DNA of 47,447 nucleotides. Origin: Candidatus Gastranaerophilales bacterium (GTDB taxonomy: Bacteria; Cyanobacteriota; Vampirovibrionia; Gastranaerophilales; Gastranaerophilaceae). This document shows, piece after piece, positions 33,244-42,279 of this stretch. Position 1 is the stretch's first letter. Every line of letters begins with the position of its first letter. The notes under the pieces are model-generated. The model saw only the letters and a list, made by a program, of their open reading frames with translations. It made no database searches and was not told the DNA's origin. Position numbers and translations under genes: made by a program. Location of the stretch: contig CALUXV010000009.1 of the NCBI GenBank assembly GCA_944324835.1, forward strand, positions 1 through 47,447. Direction: 5' to 3'.

Positions 33244-33954
33244 TTAAATGTTTACTAATACCCTGTTTTCTCCTATAACTTTTGCGTTATAGACTTTGTT
33301 ATACATTTTGTTTTCGACTGTAACATATTCGCCGATTGTGCCGTCGGTTCTTGCAATCCCATCTATTGATATTTGAAATCCGTTATCAGAATTTAGAATT
33401 ATTCTGACTTCTGAATTTTGTGTTACATCAGGTCGAACTTTTACAAATCTTTTATCAATTATTTCACCTTCTTTGAATTCTTTTTTTGCAACCATTTCTT
33501 TATTCATAAAAGCTTTTGTAACAACAAAATCGCTTTTATTTGTAATATTCATTTTTTTGAAACGAGTCTTGTTAAGGCTAATCGGCTGTTCTCTTGAAAT
33601 ATTTTCTGCAGCAACCATTACTTCATCATAAGCATTTATTTCTATCGGAATGTTAAGTGTCCGCTGTAGTTTGTTGTTAACAAGAATATTTATGCGTTTT
33701 ACATCTCTTGAAACTAGTTTAATATCATCAGAATTGTTAATAAGAGTATAGGTTATTTCTCCATCCGGCAGATTAAGAGTTTGAAACGGCAGCATTGAAA
33801 TTTTTATATCTAAATCTGCAGAAGTTTTTGTTTTGTAGTCGTTAAGAATAAGGTTTTGTAAATCTTTTTTTAGAGTTTCTGCACTAATTGATTTTGCAGA
33901 AACGCTTCCTGCAAAAAGAATTAATGTTAAAATTGTGCTTAAAACCTTTTTCAT
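33244..33954 (-). CDS. flgA: Flagellar P-ring assembly chaperone (FlgA)
   Basis: FlgA is a periplasmic chaperone for FlgI. The 236-residue protein has a signal peptide (MKKVLSTILTLILFAGSVSA). An N-terminal domain follows, then an SAF-type domain with REQPISLNKTRFKKMNI and VAKKEFKEGEIIDKRFVKVRP. The C-terminal segment is GEYVTVENKMYNKVYNAKVI, the typical end in which the family pattern runs V.N..S.k...g.V. It lies 13 bp after flgG. Confidence 0.9.
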   Translation of the reverse strand: MKKVLSTILTLILFAGSVSAKSISAETLKKDLQNLILNDYKTKTSADLDIKISMLPFQTLNLPDGEITYTLINNSDDIKLVSRDVKRINILVNNKLQRTLNIPIEINAYDEVMVAAENISREQPISLNKTRFKKMNITNKSDFVVTKAFMNKEMVAKKEFKEGEIIDKRFVKVRPDVTQNSEVRIILNSDNGFQISIDGIARTDGTIGEYVTVENKMYNKVYNAKVIGENRVLVNI

Positions 33955-33967
33955 TTAACTACCTTTA

Positions 33968-34756
33968 TTATCTGATTAAGTTATTTGTTTCTTGAAGAAT
34001 ATTGTTTGATGTATTAACTATTTTAGAATTAGATTCAAATGCACGTTCTGCTTTAATCAATCCGATAAGTTCATCGACTATTTGAACGTTAGAACCTTCA
34101 AGCATTCCCTGTTGTAGTTTCCCTAAACCGTTTTGTCCCGGTGTATCTTGAATCGGAACACCTGATGCTTGAGTTTCAACATAAAGGTTGTGCCCGATAG
34201 ATAAAAGCCCTGAAGGGTTTTGGAATTTAACCAGCTGAATTGTACCAACAACTGATTGTTGCGTTTGTCCCGGTAATGTTACTGATACGTTCCCATCTTG
34301 TGTAATAGTAATTTCTGTAGCATCACGCGGGATTGAAATTGCCGGTTGTACAATTAAACCATCATTGGTTGTTAATTGCCCCAATGAATCTAATTGGAAA
34401 CAACCATCACGGGTGTATGAAAGTGTACCATCTTGCTGCATAATCTGAAAGAAACCGTCACCTTCAATTTCAACGTCAAGGTTTCTTCCTGTTGACATTG
34501 TTACACCTTGAGTAAATACTCTTGTTGTTGCAACGGTTTTTACACCTAATCCGATTTCTAAACCTACCGGTTGGAATGTACCCTGGTTCATCATTGCACC
34601 AGGTGTTTTAATCGCTTGAGACAGTAAATCTTGAAATTCTGCTCTCGAATGTTTAAATCCTGTTGTATTAACGTTTGCTACGTTGTTTGCAATAACATCA
34701 AGGTTATTTTGTTGAGCTATCATACCTGTTGCGGCTGTTGTTAATGATTTTAGCAT
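33968..34756 (-). CDS. flgG: Flagellar distal rod protein (FlgG)
   Basis: FlgG forms the distal rod, 262 residues, the usual length. The N-terminus MLKSLTTAATGMIAQQNNLD leads into VIANNVANVNTTGFKHSRAEFQDL, the rod-protein motif. The middle has ANGDGFFQ-like GDGFFQIMQQDG. The C-terminus LEGSNVQIVDELIGLIKAERAFESNSK and NTSNNILQETNNLI closes the axial domain. It follows flgF closely, and both are paralogous rod proteins. Confidence 0.95.
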   Translation of the reverse strand: MLKSLTTAATGMIAQQNNLDVIANNVANVNTTGFKHSRAEFQDLLSQAIKTPGAMMNQGTFQPVGLEIGLGVKTVATTRVFTQGVTMSTGRNLDVEIEGDGFFQIMQQDGTLSYTRDGCFQLDSLGQLTTNDGLIVQPAISIPRDATEITITQDGNVSVTLPGQTQQSVVGTIQLVKFQNPSGLLSIGHNLYVETQASGVPIQDTPGQNGLGKLQQGMLEGSNVQIVDELIGLIKAERAFESNSKIVNTSNNILQETNNLIR

Positions 34757-34795
34757 GTTTTATATTTCCTCACCCTGTTTTTAGTCTAGTTATAC

Positions 34796-35623
34796 CTAAC
34801 CCCTGATACGACCAACTGATATCGCCGAATCCAATAAATCGCTGTTTGTTGTAATAACTCTGCTTAAAGATTCATAGTTCCTGTTTGTACTAATTGTGTT
34901 TAACATTTCTCTGATTACACTGGTATTTGATGATTCAAGCATCCCCTGCTGTATTGTAAATTTCGCAGGAGGTGTTCTTAGTTCTTGATTATCAGCACTT
35001 CTCGGTGCAAATCTGGAAAATCCTATTGAACGTAAATCTTCTTTATCACTAAAGTTATATATACCAAATGTTCCTAATGGGATTCTGTTTCTGCCGTCAA
35101 ATGCTTCGATATTACCCTGTTCTGTTACCAAATATTGGTAAGTAGTCGGCTGCTCTTCCATTTCATCGTTATAAAGATTGATGGGTCTATTTGTATTATC
35201 AAGAACATAATCTCCTTCTTTTGTTACCAAAAAATTCTGGCTGTTTCTACAGAATGAACCATTTCTTGTATAACCAACATTGCCATCTCTATCCATTACT
35301 TTGAAGAAACCGTCGCCTTGAATGGCAAAATCGAACGGAACACCTGTTTTCATCAATCCGCCTTGACTAAAATCGTAGGTAATTCTCATTGTTTCGCTGC
35401 CCATACTTAGTTCTCCTAAGTATCTGTTTCCGCCGGCACTTTGTCCCTTGATTAACTCTCCGCTTTTTTGATAGACAGATGCATCCATTGTGTTTTTGAA
35501 TGTAAGTCCGCTTTTTTTATACCCTGCAGTATTTACATTTGCAAGGTTATTTGCTGTATTGTCCAAATTGTCCATCAGTGCTAACATTCCGTTAGATGCT
35601 GATTCAAACCCTCTTAGTATCAT
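34796..35623 (-). CDS. flgF: Flagellar proximal rod protein (FlgF)
   Basis: A rod protein of 275 residues with the FlgBCFGE motif LDNTANNLANVNTAGYKKSG near residue 19, GDGFFKVMDRDGNVGYTRNG in the middle, and QGMLESSNTSVIREMLNTIS at the C-terminus. It is shorter in its central part than hook protein FlgE and sits immediately before flgG, which favours FlgF. The ATG overlaps the stop codon of the transglycosylase gene at 35623. Confidence 0.9.
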   Translation of the reverse strand: MILRGFESASNGMLALMDNLDNTANNLANVNTAGYKKSGLTFKNTMDASVYQKSGELIKGQSAGGNRYLGELSMGSETMRITYDFSQGGLMKTGVPFDFAIQGDGFFKVMDRDGNVGYTRNGSFCRNSQNFLVTKEGDYVLDNTNRPINLYNDEMEEQPTTYQYLVTEQGNIEAFDGRNRIPLGTFGIYNFSDKEDLRSIGFSRFAPRSADNQELRTPPAKFTIQQGMLESSNTSVIREMLNTISTNRNYESLSRVITTNSDLLDSAISVGRIRG

Positions 35624-36201
35624 TAGCTTGCGTCCTTAAATCTTCCATAACTTGCCATTACATTTTTGACATAGTTTTGTGTTTCACGATAAGGCGGAAT
35701 GCCGTTGTATTTTTTGACTGCGTTTGGACCTGCGTTATATGCTGCAAGAGCAAGTTCTTTATTATTGTCGAATCTGTCCATAAGCCCTTTTAAGTATTTT
35801 GTTCCGCCATAAATGTTTTGTTCTGCATCAAATGCGTTTGTAACACCTAAACCTTGTGCCGTTGATGGCATTAACTGCATTAAACCCATTGCTCCGCATT
35901 TTGATTTAGCATTTGGATTGAATCCTGATTCTTGTTTAACAACAGCTTTTACAAAGTCAGGGTCAAGATTGTTTGCTGATGCATATTTATCTATTAATTT
36001 GTCAATATCCCCATGACTGACATTTGAGCCGCTTGATGGTATTTCAGATTTTGTACCGTATTCTTTTTCGTATGTAGAATCCAATATTTTTTGGAAATCA
36101 CTGTTTGTTTCAGGTTCATACCCGAAATTCATGATTTCCTGAAATTGGCTTTCTATTACACTTATACGCCTCAATGTCAGCTCTAATCCGGAAAGTTCCA
36201 C
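35623..36201 (-). CDS. Lytic transglycosylase of the flagellar operon (SLT domain)
   Basis: A 192-residue protein with a soluble lytic transglycosylase domain: catalytic Glu in [14 protein letters not shown] near residue 92, [10 protein letters not shown], and [10 protein letters not shown] with a final [12 protein letters not shown]. There is no Sec signal peptide. The first 60 residues are a helical segment ([20 protein letters not shown]), which might be a flagellar export signal or rod-targeting part. It is the first gene of the operon and probably opens the peptidoglycan for the rod, complementing the single-domain FlgJ. The start is GTG, preceded by AAGGA and GGAGG. Confidence 0.85.
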   Translation of the reverse strand: MELSGLELTLRRISVIESQFQEIMNFGYEPETNSDFQKILDSTYEKEYGTKSEIPSSGSNVSHGDIDKLIDKYASANNLDPDFVKAVVKQESGFNPNAKSKCGAMGLMQLMPSTAQGLGVTNAFDAEQNIYGGTKYLKGLMDRFDNNKELALAAYNAGPNAVKKYNGIPPYRETQNYVKNVMASYGRFKDAS

Positions 36202-36212
36202 TTTTCCTTCTC

Positions 36213-36233
36213 TCCTCCGTACAATTTTTTGTA
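36213..36233 (-). promoter_or_regulatory. Leader hairpin before the flagellar operon
   Basis: An inverted repeat, GTACAA and TTGTAC with a short A/T loop, lies just upstream of the GGAGG ribosome binding site of the first flagellar gene. On the transcript it would form a small hairpin next to the ribosome binding site. No clear sigma-28 or sigma-54 promoter consensus was recognised in 36240-36320. Confidence 0.3.
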
Positions 36234-36317
36234 CTTTTTTATATATTACTTACCAAGTCTACACTATAAATTTAAACTATTTGGAGGAAAGGAACATCAA
36301 TCATAGGGTTGAAGTTT

Positions 36318-36346
36318 AAAAAATCTATATAGACCATTTGGTCTAT
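36318..36346 (-). terminator. Terminator of the nucleotidyltransferase gene
   Basis: An 18-bp perfect palindrome (ATAGACCA-tt-TGGTCTAT on the plus strand, 36329-36346) is followed on the minus strand by a run of T within 36318-36324. It lies about 35 bp after the stop codon of the gene at 36380 and before the flagellar operon promoter region. A role as an operator for the flagellar operon is an alternative. Confidence 0.55.
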
Positions 36347-36379
36347 TTATAAATAAACTTGATTTTAAGAGAGCATTTT

Positions 36380-37174
36380 TTATATAAAGTTAAATTTTAT
36401 ATTATAAACCATATTATCTAAAATCTTTAATGTATCAGGGTTTGGCTGCGTAAGAAGTTTATTTATATCTTCTTCAAAATTTGCGGGCAGTATTTCACAA
36501 TGTTCTTTTGCATACTCGACAAGTTTCTTTTCTCCGGGGTGCAAGAGTTCATTTTGTGCAAAAATTATATCAAAATAACTTGCAAGAAATGCAGATATAC
36601 GATGGTTTACGCTATTATAATCGTTTCTAGATAAAGCTTTTTCTATTTGTTCATAATATGATGCAAAAGGTTTGTCTTTTAAAAGCATCATATTTCTTTT
36701 GATAATATTTTGTTTTAATTCTTTTGGATAAGGCGTATTAAGCTTTTCCTTCAAATTTTTCAGCCAGTTATCTTTATCATAAAGGATTTCACAGTTTTTA
36801 ATAGTAAATAAGAAACACGTTGTATATCCGTTTGATGGATAATGTTTTTCCCAAACGTTTTCAATAACATTTTCAATCCATTTTTTATTAAAATACATTA
36901 CATCCAGTTGTTGGTTTATTTTATCTACAAAAAACTCATCTCCCGAACCAAAATATTCTCCGCCGACTTCGTATTTAGATGAATATTTTTTTACTAATTC
37001 AAGCCGTTCTGCTATTGATATATCTTTTTCAACAAAAATATAAGTATCAATATCCGATTTATCATCCGCAGTATTCGCTTTTTGAGAACCGCCTATTGCA
37101 ATACTTTGAACTTCCGGGAAATTTTGAAATTCATTAATAATTTTGTCAAACGTTTGTGACATAAAACCATTCAT
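36380..37174 (-). CDS. Nucleotidyltransferase-fold protein (DUF4037-like)
   Basis: About 264 residues. The N-terminal pol-beta-type nucleotidyltransferase motif is IAIGGSQKANTADDKSDIDTYIF: GGS, then SDID with the two metal-binding Asp, and a third Asp probably in QQLDVMYF. The C-terminal half is helical (KQNIIKRNMMLLKDKPFASY and NHRISAFLASYFDIIFAQN), as in aminoglycoside-type or DUF4037 enzymes. Substrate is unknown. The farthest upstream start is a TTG at 37213; the ATG at 37174 or 37162 seems more natural, and none has a strong ribosome binding site. Confidence 0.7.
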   Translation of the reverse strand: MNGFMSQTFDKIINEFQNFPEVQSIAIGGSQKANTADDKSDIDTYIFVEKDISIAERLELVKKYSSKYEVGGEYFGSGDEFFVDKINQQLDVMYFNKKWIENVIENVWEKHYPSNGYTTCFLFTIKNCEILYDKDNWLKNLKEKLNTPYPKELKQNIIKRNMMLLKDKPFASYYEQIEKALSRNDYNSVNHRISAFLASYFDIIFAQNELLHPGEKKLVEYAKEHCEILPANFEEDINKLLTQPNPDTLKILDNMVYNIKFNFI

Positions 37175-37234
37175 ATCAGAATTTATTTTACTATTAAATA
37201 TATTTATATACAAGATATGAATGAGTATTGATTA

Positions 37235-38239
37235 TTATTGTTCCGCTAATAATTTTATATTTTCTTTTTGAATCATATCCGCAAGTTCTTCTTCGGTTGG
37301 GAGAATTGTTTTATACTTGCTTGCAAAAATCTGCCGGCTTTCCTGTAATACTGAATATTTGACCATAGTTTCAGATTTATCCGTACAAAAAATTATGCCG
37401 ATAGTTGGATTATCGTCTGCACCACGCTTTAGTTCGTCAAACATTCTGACATACATATCCATTTGCCCGATATCTGCATGAGATAATTTTGTAGTTTTTA
37501 AATCAATGACCACAAAGCATTTTAGCAGATAATTATAAAACACCAAATCCGCATAAAAATGGTCTGTTTCGGTACTAATTCTAAATTGGCGTGCAACAAA
37601 AGAAAATCCTTTGCCAAGTTCAAGCAAAAACTTCTGTAAATTATTGATTAAAGCCGATTCTAAAACACTTTCTTTGCCTTCAATATTTTCAGGTAAATCC
37701 AGAAATTCCAAAACATACGGATCTTTGATGAATTCTTTTGTATTAATAACGGTAGGCAGACATTTTTCAGCATCATTTACTTCTGCTTGAGAGGATAAAA
37801 GTCTGTGATAATATCCGCTTTTGATATTACGTTCAAGCTGGCGTGAAGTCCAATTCTGTTCTGATGCCTCTTTTAAATAATAATCTCTTTCTTGTTTGTT
37901 ATCTATTCTGATAATAGTTCTGATATTTGTCCAGGATAAATTCGCTACGCACTGCGTATCGAATTCCGGGTATGTAAGATAGAATTGTCTCATGTTTTTC
38001 AAATTCGCTTCTGAAAAGCCTTTGCCGAAAGTATTTGTCAGGTATCTTGACAAATTTTCAATAAGTTTTGTTCCGTACTCAGCACGGGAGGCTCCGCCCT
38101 GCTCTTCTTCAACAATACGCTGTCCGATTTTTCAGTATGTTTCAACCATAATTGAATTCACGGTATGATAAGCTTTCGCCCGTGCTAAGTTCAATAACTC
38201 TGCTATATCACTATATATTTTAGAAACTTCTTGTGACAT
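37235..38239 (-). pseudogene. DUF1016 / PDDEXK nuclease (YhcG-like), interrupted by an in-frame TGA
   Basis: Read from ATG 38239, the gene encodes MSQEVSKIYSDIAELLNLAR and continues to VNSIMVETY. Codon 36 (38134-38132) is TGA where the family has Trp (ETYWKIGQRIVEEEQ). Reading then continues in the same frame through EYGTKLIENLSRYL and the complete C-terminal PDDEXK domain (FYADLVFYNYLLKCFVVIDLKT, motif pieces YADLVFYN and VVIDLKT) to 37235. A single TGG-to-TGA change explains the break. Re-initiation could still make a 272-residue nuclease domain. DUF1016 proteins are nucleases often found with restriction systems or mobile DNA; the function here is unknown. Confidence 0.85.
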
Positions 38240-38283
38240 AAAATTCCTTATATAAAATATTTACCATTAGTATTATTGTACGT

Positions 38284-41037
38284 TTAAAAACATTTATATA
38301 CAATATTTTGCTCATTTAATTCCACAAACTTTTTATAAACATAAGGGATATTAACGGCTATTTCGCCAAATTCTTCATCAGGTATCAGGTTATAATCATT
38401 TATAAAGTTCTTATCCAGACTAATTTTATATTCTCCTGGTGCTACACCTGAAAAATAATAATTTCCCTCATCATCAACCGTTGAATACGCAACTTCAACA
38501 CCATCTTTGTCATACAATGACACAATAAAATCCGTTATATTCATTTTCCTGTCAAAATCGTCTTTAATCGAAAGTTTACCGGTTATATTTCCTACAGAAC
38601 TTTTTAGAGGAAATTCTACTCTCGTTGTTTTTTGGGGCTCAACAAGAATACATTCACTTACATTCTTTTGTGCCGAAAGATTTGCATGCAGATTATCCGT
38701 ATCAAGAGATACGTTATACATCCCTTTATCTACGCTTTGCAAATCACAAAATCCGCTCCGTTTTGTTCTAATAGAATCAGATTTCCATCCGACTTTTACC
38801 GGAACATTTGAAACCTTAATATCTCCCCTGTCAAACTTGCCGTTATTATTTTTATCAATATATGCAGCAACTTCTACAAAACCTTGATTCGGCGAATTTG
38901 TACCGATTGATTGCAGACCGTTATCGGTAAATGCCAGAGTATCATTTACCGTAAAATTGATTGAGTGGCGTGCGTTTGATGGAATATACATATTATTAAA
39001 CAAATATCCCATTGCATTGTTATACTGATAATTTAAACTCACTACCATGCCGGTCCTTGTTCTGTACCCGACCGCAGCACTATACGTACATCCGCCGTCT
39101 AATCCCTGATACTTATATCCGACTCCGACTCCAAATAAAAGTCTTTTAAATTCCGGAAACTGATAGTTAACCTTAATCATATTATAGTTATTGTTTGTCC
39201 CGTTTGAATCGTATTTAACACTGTCGTGCCCGAGTTTCACAATCCCCTTATTTTTAGGCAGTCTGTAGTTTAGATTTGCGTAAGTCATACTGTAAGAACT
39301 TTTAAACCCGTACATTGATGTAAATTCCGGAGAATACTCTGTGTTATATGCATTTCCCATGTTTCCTGCTTCGACTGAAAGATTTTGGCTCAAATTTTTT
39401 GACAGGTTCAGATTATAGTAATAATTAAGGTTGTTTCCTATACTGTTTTCTCCGTACCGCATATTCCCGTTAAGCCGCAGCCTCGTACCTTTGAATAATC
39501 TTGCCCCAATGTTAAAATACCCTTCGTCAAAAGATGTCAGCCCGCCCATATATCTGTCATCAAGGTTTGAATAATACCTTGTATATCTAAAATTCGCATT
39601 CAGGTTATCTTTTACATACGCTGCACCAATCTCTGCACCTAATCTGTCGCAGATAAAACCGGAATCCGAACCTGCAACGTAATAATTTGGCGATTGTTGA
39701 TAAAGACGTAATTTGAACGTAGAATTTTTATAATCAAACACATTCTCTAATGAAAGAGAATACCCCGGGTTATATTTGTTATCAGGGTTGTAGTAATCAT
39801 TCATAACAGAGAGCCCTGCAAGAGCGTTTAAACTGTAAAATTTATTTTTATAAAAATTCAATGTATTAATCATTGTTGTACCTTCCATCGTATTAGGATT
39901 CCGGTATACTCCTGATGATAAAATTGAATAATTCTCGTATAATCCAGGAATAAAAAGTGCATCATTGTTTCTTTGGATAATCGTATCGTGAATAATTTTT
40001 GTATCGAGTTTTAAGTTATCCCGAATCCCGTATTGACGGTCAAATCCTGCAACGAATTTTTTAGAGGTCATCTGGTAAATATACCCGTTAGAACTAAATA
40101 ACCTGTTATTAAATCCTGATATCCCTGCGAAAATTCTTTTTCTTGATTCACCCTTTTTTAAAAATTCAGAATATTCTCTGCTTCCTTCCTGTTTGAGATA
40201 TTCATTATAATCAGACAACTGTGCACCGATAAGCATTGTACCGATTGTATTGTATCTGTCTTTTAATCCAGATACCTGGCCTAACTCATAAAACAAATCC
40301 CGAAATTTATTCTTGTAAGTAAAACTCAATCCCCCAAAAGAAAAAAATTCATCCGCATAATTATTGGTATTAAAATTCAGAGCATAATCTCCGCTATATA
40401 ATTTCCCTTTCAGACTCATTCTCGTATTGTTATTAAACATCACATTATTTTGTGTTGCATTCAGATAAACCTGTTTTGTTGAATCGTTCATCATAGAGTT
40501 ATTAACTTCCAGAGTATCAAATGAAATCTTCCCTTTTCCCTTCGGAGTGATGGTTTCTTTCTGCGGGATTTCTTCTTCTGATTGACTATCTGATGACGGA
40601 GTAAGATACTTGTTGTTTAAAGTTACACACAGAGAAACAGCATCAACTTCAATATCTGATTCAAATATTCTTGATGCTGTTTTTTCGCTTATAAAAAACT
40701 CATCCGACTCTATTATCCCATCTCGCTTAAAAGTTACGGTAGAATCAAGTTTATTGTTATTTAAATATACTCCGTCACGTTTAATAACAACACTTTCCCT
40801 GTTATGGGTTTTGAATTTTATTTCTTTTGCGGAATGATTTTCTTCAAAAGGGATTTTGAGTATCCTTGCGGTTTGTTTAACCGGAATATACGCATGGTTA
40901 GCGGAATCCATATAGAGTTCAATATCTTTTGTATCGGAATTATTAACCTCAAGCGATGTTATTGTTGTTTCATCAGATTGGGCATAACAAATACAGGGAA
41001 ACAGTATCAGGAAAAGAAAAATAATTATTTTTTTCAT
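38284..41037 (-). CDS. Outer-membrane usher-like protein of a fimbrial system
   Basis: A 917-residue secreted protein (signal peptide MKKIIIFLFLILFPCICYAQ). Residues about 25-145 resemble a copper-amine-oxidase-N type repeat (AYIPVKQTARILKIPFEENH, VVIKRDGVYLNNNKL). About 175-720 is Tyr/Asn-rich with alternating strands, as expected for a large beta-barrel. From about 722 there is an EF-hand-like AAYIDKNNNGKFDRGDIKVS domain and then a CNA-B / carboxypeptidase-regulatory-like domain (DDEGNYYFSGVAPGEYKISL). Size, barrel pattern and position after chaperone and pilin genes point to an alternative (alpha or CS1-like) usher. It overlaps the preceding pilin gene by one base (TGATG). Confidence 0.65.
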   Translation of the reverse strand: MKKIIIFLFLILFPCICYAQSDETTITSLEVNNSDTKDIELYMDSANHAYIPVKQTARILKIPFEENHSAKEIKFKTHNRESVVIKRDGVYLNNNKLDSTVTFKRDGIIESDEFFISEKTASRIFESDIEVDAVSLCVTLNNKYLTPSSDSQSEEEIPQKETITPKGKGKISFDTLEVNNSMMNDSTKQVYLNATQNNVMFNNNTRMSLKGKLYSGDYALNFNTNNYADEFFSFGGLSFTYKNKFRDLFYELGQVSGLKDRYNTIGTMLIGAQLSDYNEYLKQEGSREYSEFLKKGESRKRIFAGISGFNNRLFSSNGYIYQMTSKKFVAGFDRQYGIRDNLKLDTKIIHDTIIQRNNDALFIPGLYENYSILSSGVYRNPNTMEGTTMINTLNFYKNKFYSLNALAGLSVMNDYYNPDNKYNPGYSLSLENVFDYKNSTFKLRLYQQSPNYYVAGSDSGFICDRLGAEIGAAYVKDNLNANFRYTRYYSNLDDRYMGGLTSFDEGYFNIGARLFKGTRLRLNGNMRYGENSIGNNLNYYYNLNLSKNLSQNLSVEAGNMGNAYNTEYSPEFTSMYGFKSSYSMTYANLNYRLPKNKGIVKLGHDSVKYDSNGTNNNYNMIKVNYQFPEFKRLLFGVGVGYKYQGLDGGCTYSAAVGYRTRTGMVVSLNYQYNNAMGYLFNNMYIPSNARHSINFTVNDTLAFTDNGLQSIGTNSPNQGFVEVAAYIDKNNNGKFDRGDIKVSNVPVKVGWKSDSIRTKRSGFCDLQSVDKGMYNVSLDTDNLHANLSAQKNVSECILVEPQKTTRVEFPLKSSVGNITGKLSIKDDFDRKMNITDFIVSLYDKDGVEVAYSTVDDEGNYYFSGVAPGEYKISLDKNFINDYNLIPDEEFGEIAVNIPYVYKKFVELNEQNIVYKCF

Positions 41038-41645
41038 CAGGGTTTCCTGTATATATTTAACATCACTACTGCTTCATAAATTCCTGCCGAGTCATCCTCT
41101 ATTGAATAAGTTCCTGCAAGCGGAGTATTTCCTACCAGCTGTGAAACATTAAAATTCTGTTTCCCGCCGCTTAAAAACTTGCAGCACATATTTCCGTTAT
41201 ACATTTGATAATCGGTTTGAAATTCAGGATTTTTTATAACAGGGTAGGCTATTAAATTTTTATTTGACTGCGGATACAAAGAAGATATATCGCCATAAGA
41301 TGCTAAATCCGGCAATATTTCTTTATTTCCAAATATCAGGTATAAATCTCCATCTTTTAGAAAATACCCGCTTCTCTCACCTGAATTTGTATTAACGCTA
41401 CTTGATATCACAAAATCATAAGTACTGTCATCACCGTTTGTTTTAACATTAAATAATGCCTCTAACCCCTTGTGGCATCCGGTCTGTGGATTAATAGAGG
41501 TATTATTCATTGAAGAGGGAACTGTATTCACAACTGCTGCAGACGGGATTATGACCGTAAGATTGCTGTTCATAACCGCCGCACCGGAACATGCCGGTGC
41601 GGTGACAAATATAAGACATAAAAAGGTAAAAAAATTACGTTTCAT
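41037..41645 (-). CDS. Pilin-like secreted subunit 2
   Basis: A 202-residue secreted protein with signal peptide MKRNFFTFLCLIFVTAPACS followed by GAAV. It is a paralogue of the preceding gene: both share INPxTG, a GYFLKDGDLYLIFGNKE-type strand (GFFQKGDTVYVILGHTT in the other), an xxNxIAYPV motif, and a C-terminal AGIYEAVVML strand (AGNYEAYIIL in the other). Such shared terminal strands are expected in subunits that assemble by donor-strand exchange. Cysteines (C57 region, and MCCKF) may form disulfides. The gene starts 9 bp after pilin-like 1 and ends inside the usher start. Confidence 0.65.
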   Translation of the reverse strand: MKRNFFTFLCLIFVTAPACSGAAVMNSNLTVIIPSAAVVNTVPSSMNNTSINPQTGCHKGLEALFNVKTNGDDSTYDFVISSSVNTNSGERSGYFLKDGDLYLIFGNKEILPDLASYGDISSLYPQSNKNLIAYPVIKNPEFQTDYQMYNGNMCCKFLSGGKQNFNVSQLVGNTPLAGTYSIEDDSAGIYEAVVMLNIYRKP

Positions 41646-41654
41646 AAAAATACC

Positions 41655-42266
41655 TTATGTTGTAGTATCTGTCAGGATAATATATGCTTCGTAATTCCCT
41701 GCTTTATCCCTGTATGAATAAGTTGACTGATCAACATTCGGCGATATAGTAGTTGTTGCAACTGTTTCGCCTTGTTCAACGCTGAACTCGTAACGTGCTT
41801 TGTCTTGAACAAATACAGGTTCTTTAGTGTATTTGCCTGAAAGCTGTACCCCTGTTACAGGATATGCAATTGCATTCTGGTTGTTTTCTGGAGTTGCATT
41901 TCCGCTTTTAATATCAGCAATAGCAGCTTCATTAGGTTTAACGGTTGTATGCCCTAAGATTACATAAACCGTATCTCCTTTTTGGAAAAATCCGTCAACC
42001 GCACCTTTTGTATCAGCAATTGTTTCTGCACGCAAATACAAATCAAGATTATCGTTTGAACGAATTTTGAATACTGAATTGAATGCGTTTGAGAGTTGAC
42101 CTGTTGCAGGGTCAATGTTTTCTTTCAAAACACCTTCCTGAGCCTGAATATCTACATAAGCCGGCAATGTTGCCTGAAGTGTTTGTTTTGCAAAATTCTC
42201 TGCATGTGCACAACTCCCGATTGCTGCGAATACAAGCATCGCAGTCAAGATTTTGTTTTTTTTCAT
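41655..42266 (-). CDS. Pilin-like secreted subunit 1 (likely major)
   Basis: A 203-residue protein with signal peptide (MKKNKILTAMLVFAAIGSCA then HAENFAKQ). The mature N-terminus reads FAKQTLQATLPAYVDIQAQEG. The mature part has no cysteine and is beta-strand-rich. The C-terminal segment AGNYEAYIILTDTTT matches the paralogues. It lies directly after the chaperone gene with a strong ribosome binding site (AAGGAGAAAC on the minus strand), consistent with being the most highly expressed, major subunit. Family assignment is by context and internal paralogy, not by a named pilin motif. Confidence 0.65.
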   Translation of the reverse strand: MKKNKILTAMLVFAAIGSCAHAENFAKQTLQATLPAYVDIQAQEGVLKENIDPATGQLSNAFNSVFKIRSNDNLDLYLRAETIADTKGAVDGFFQKGDTVYVILGHTTVKPNEAAIADIKSGNATPENNQNAIAYPVTGVQLSGKYTKEPVFVQDKARYEFSVEQGETVATTTISPNVDQSTYSYRDKAGNYEAYIILTDTTT

Positions 42267-42279
42267 AGTTTCTCCTTTT

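Noticed and set aside
38132-38134. TGA read as tryptophan (alternative genetic code)
   Set aside because: Other genes in the window use TGG for Trp and end with TGA (for example the DpnI-type gene and pilin-like 2), so a code change is not supported.
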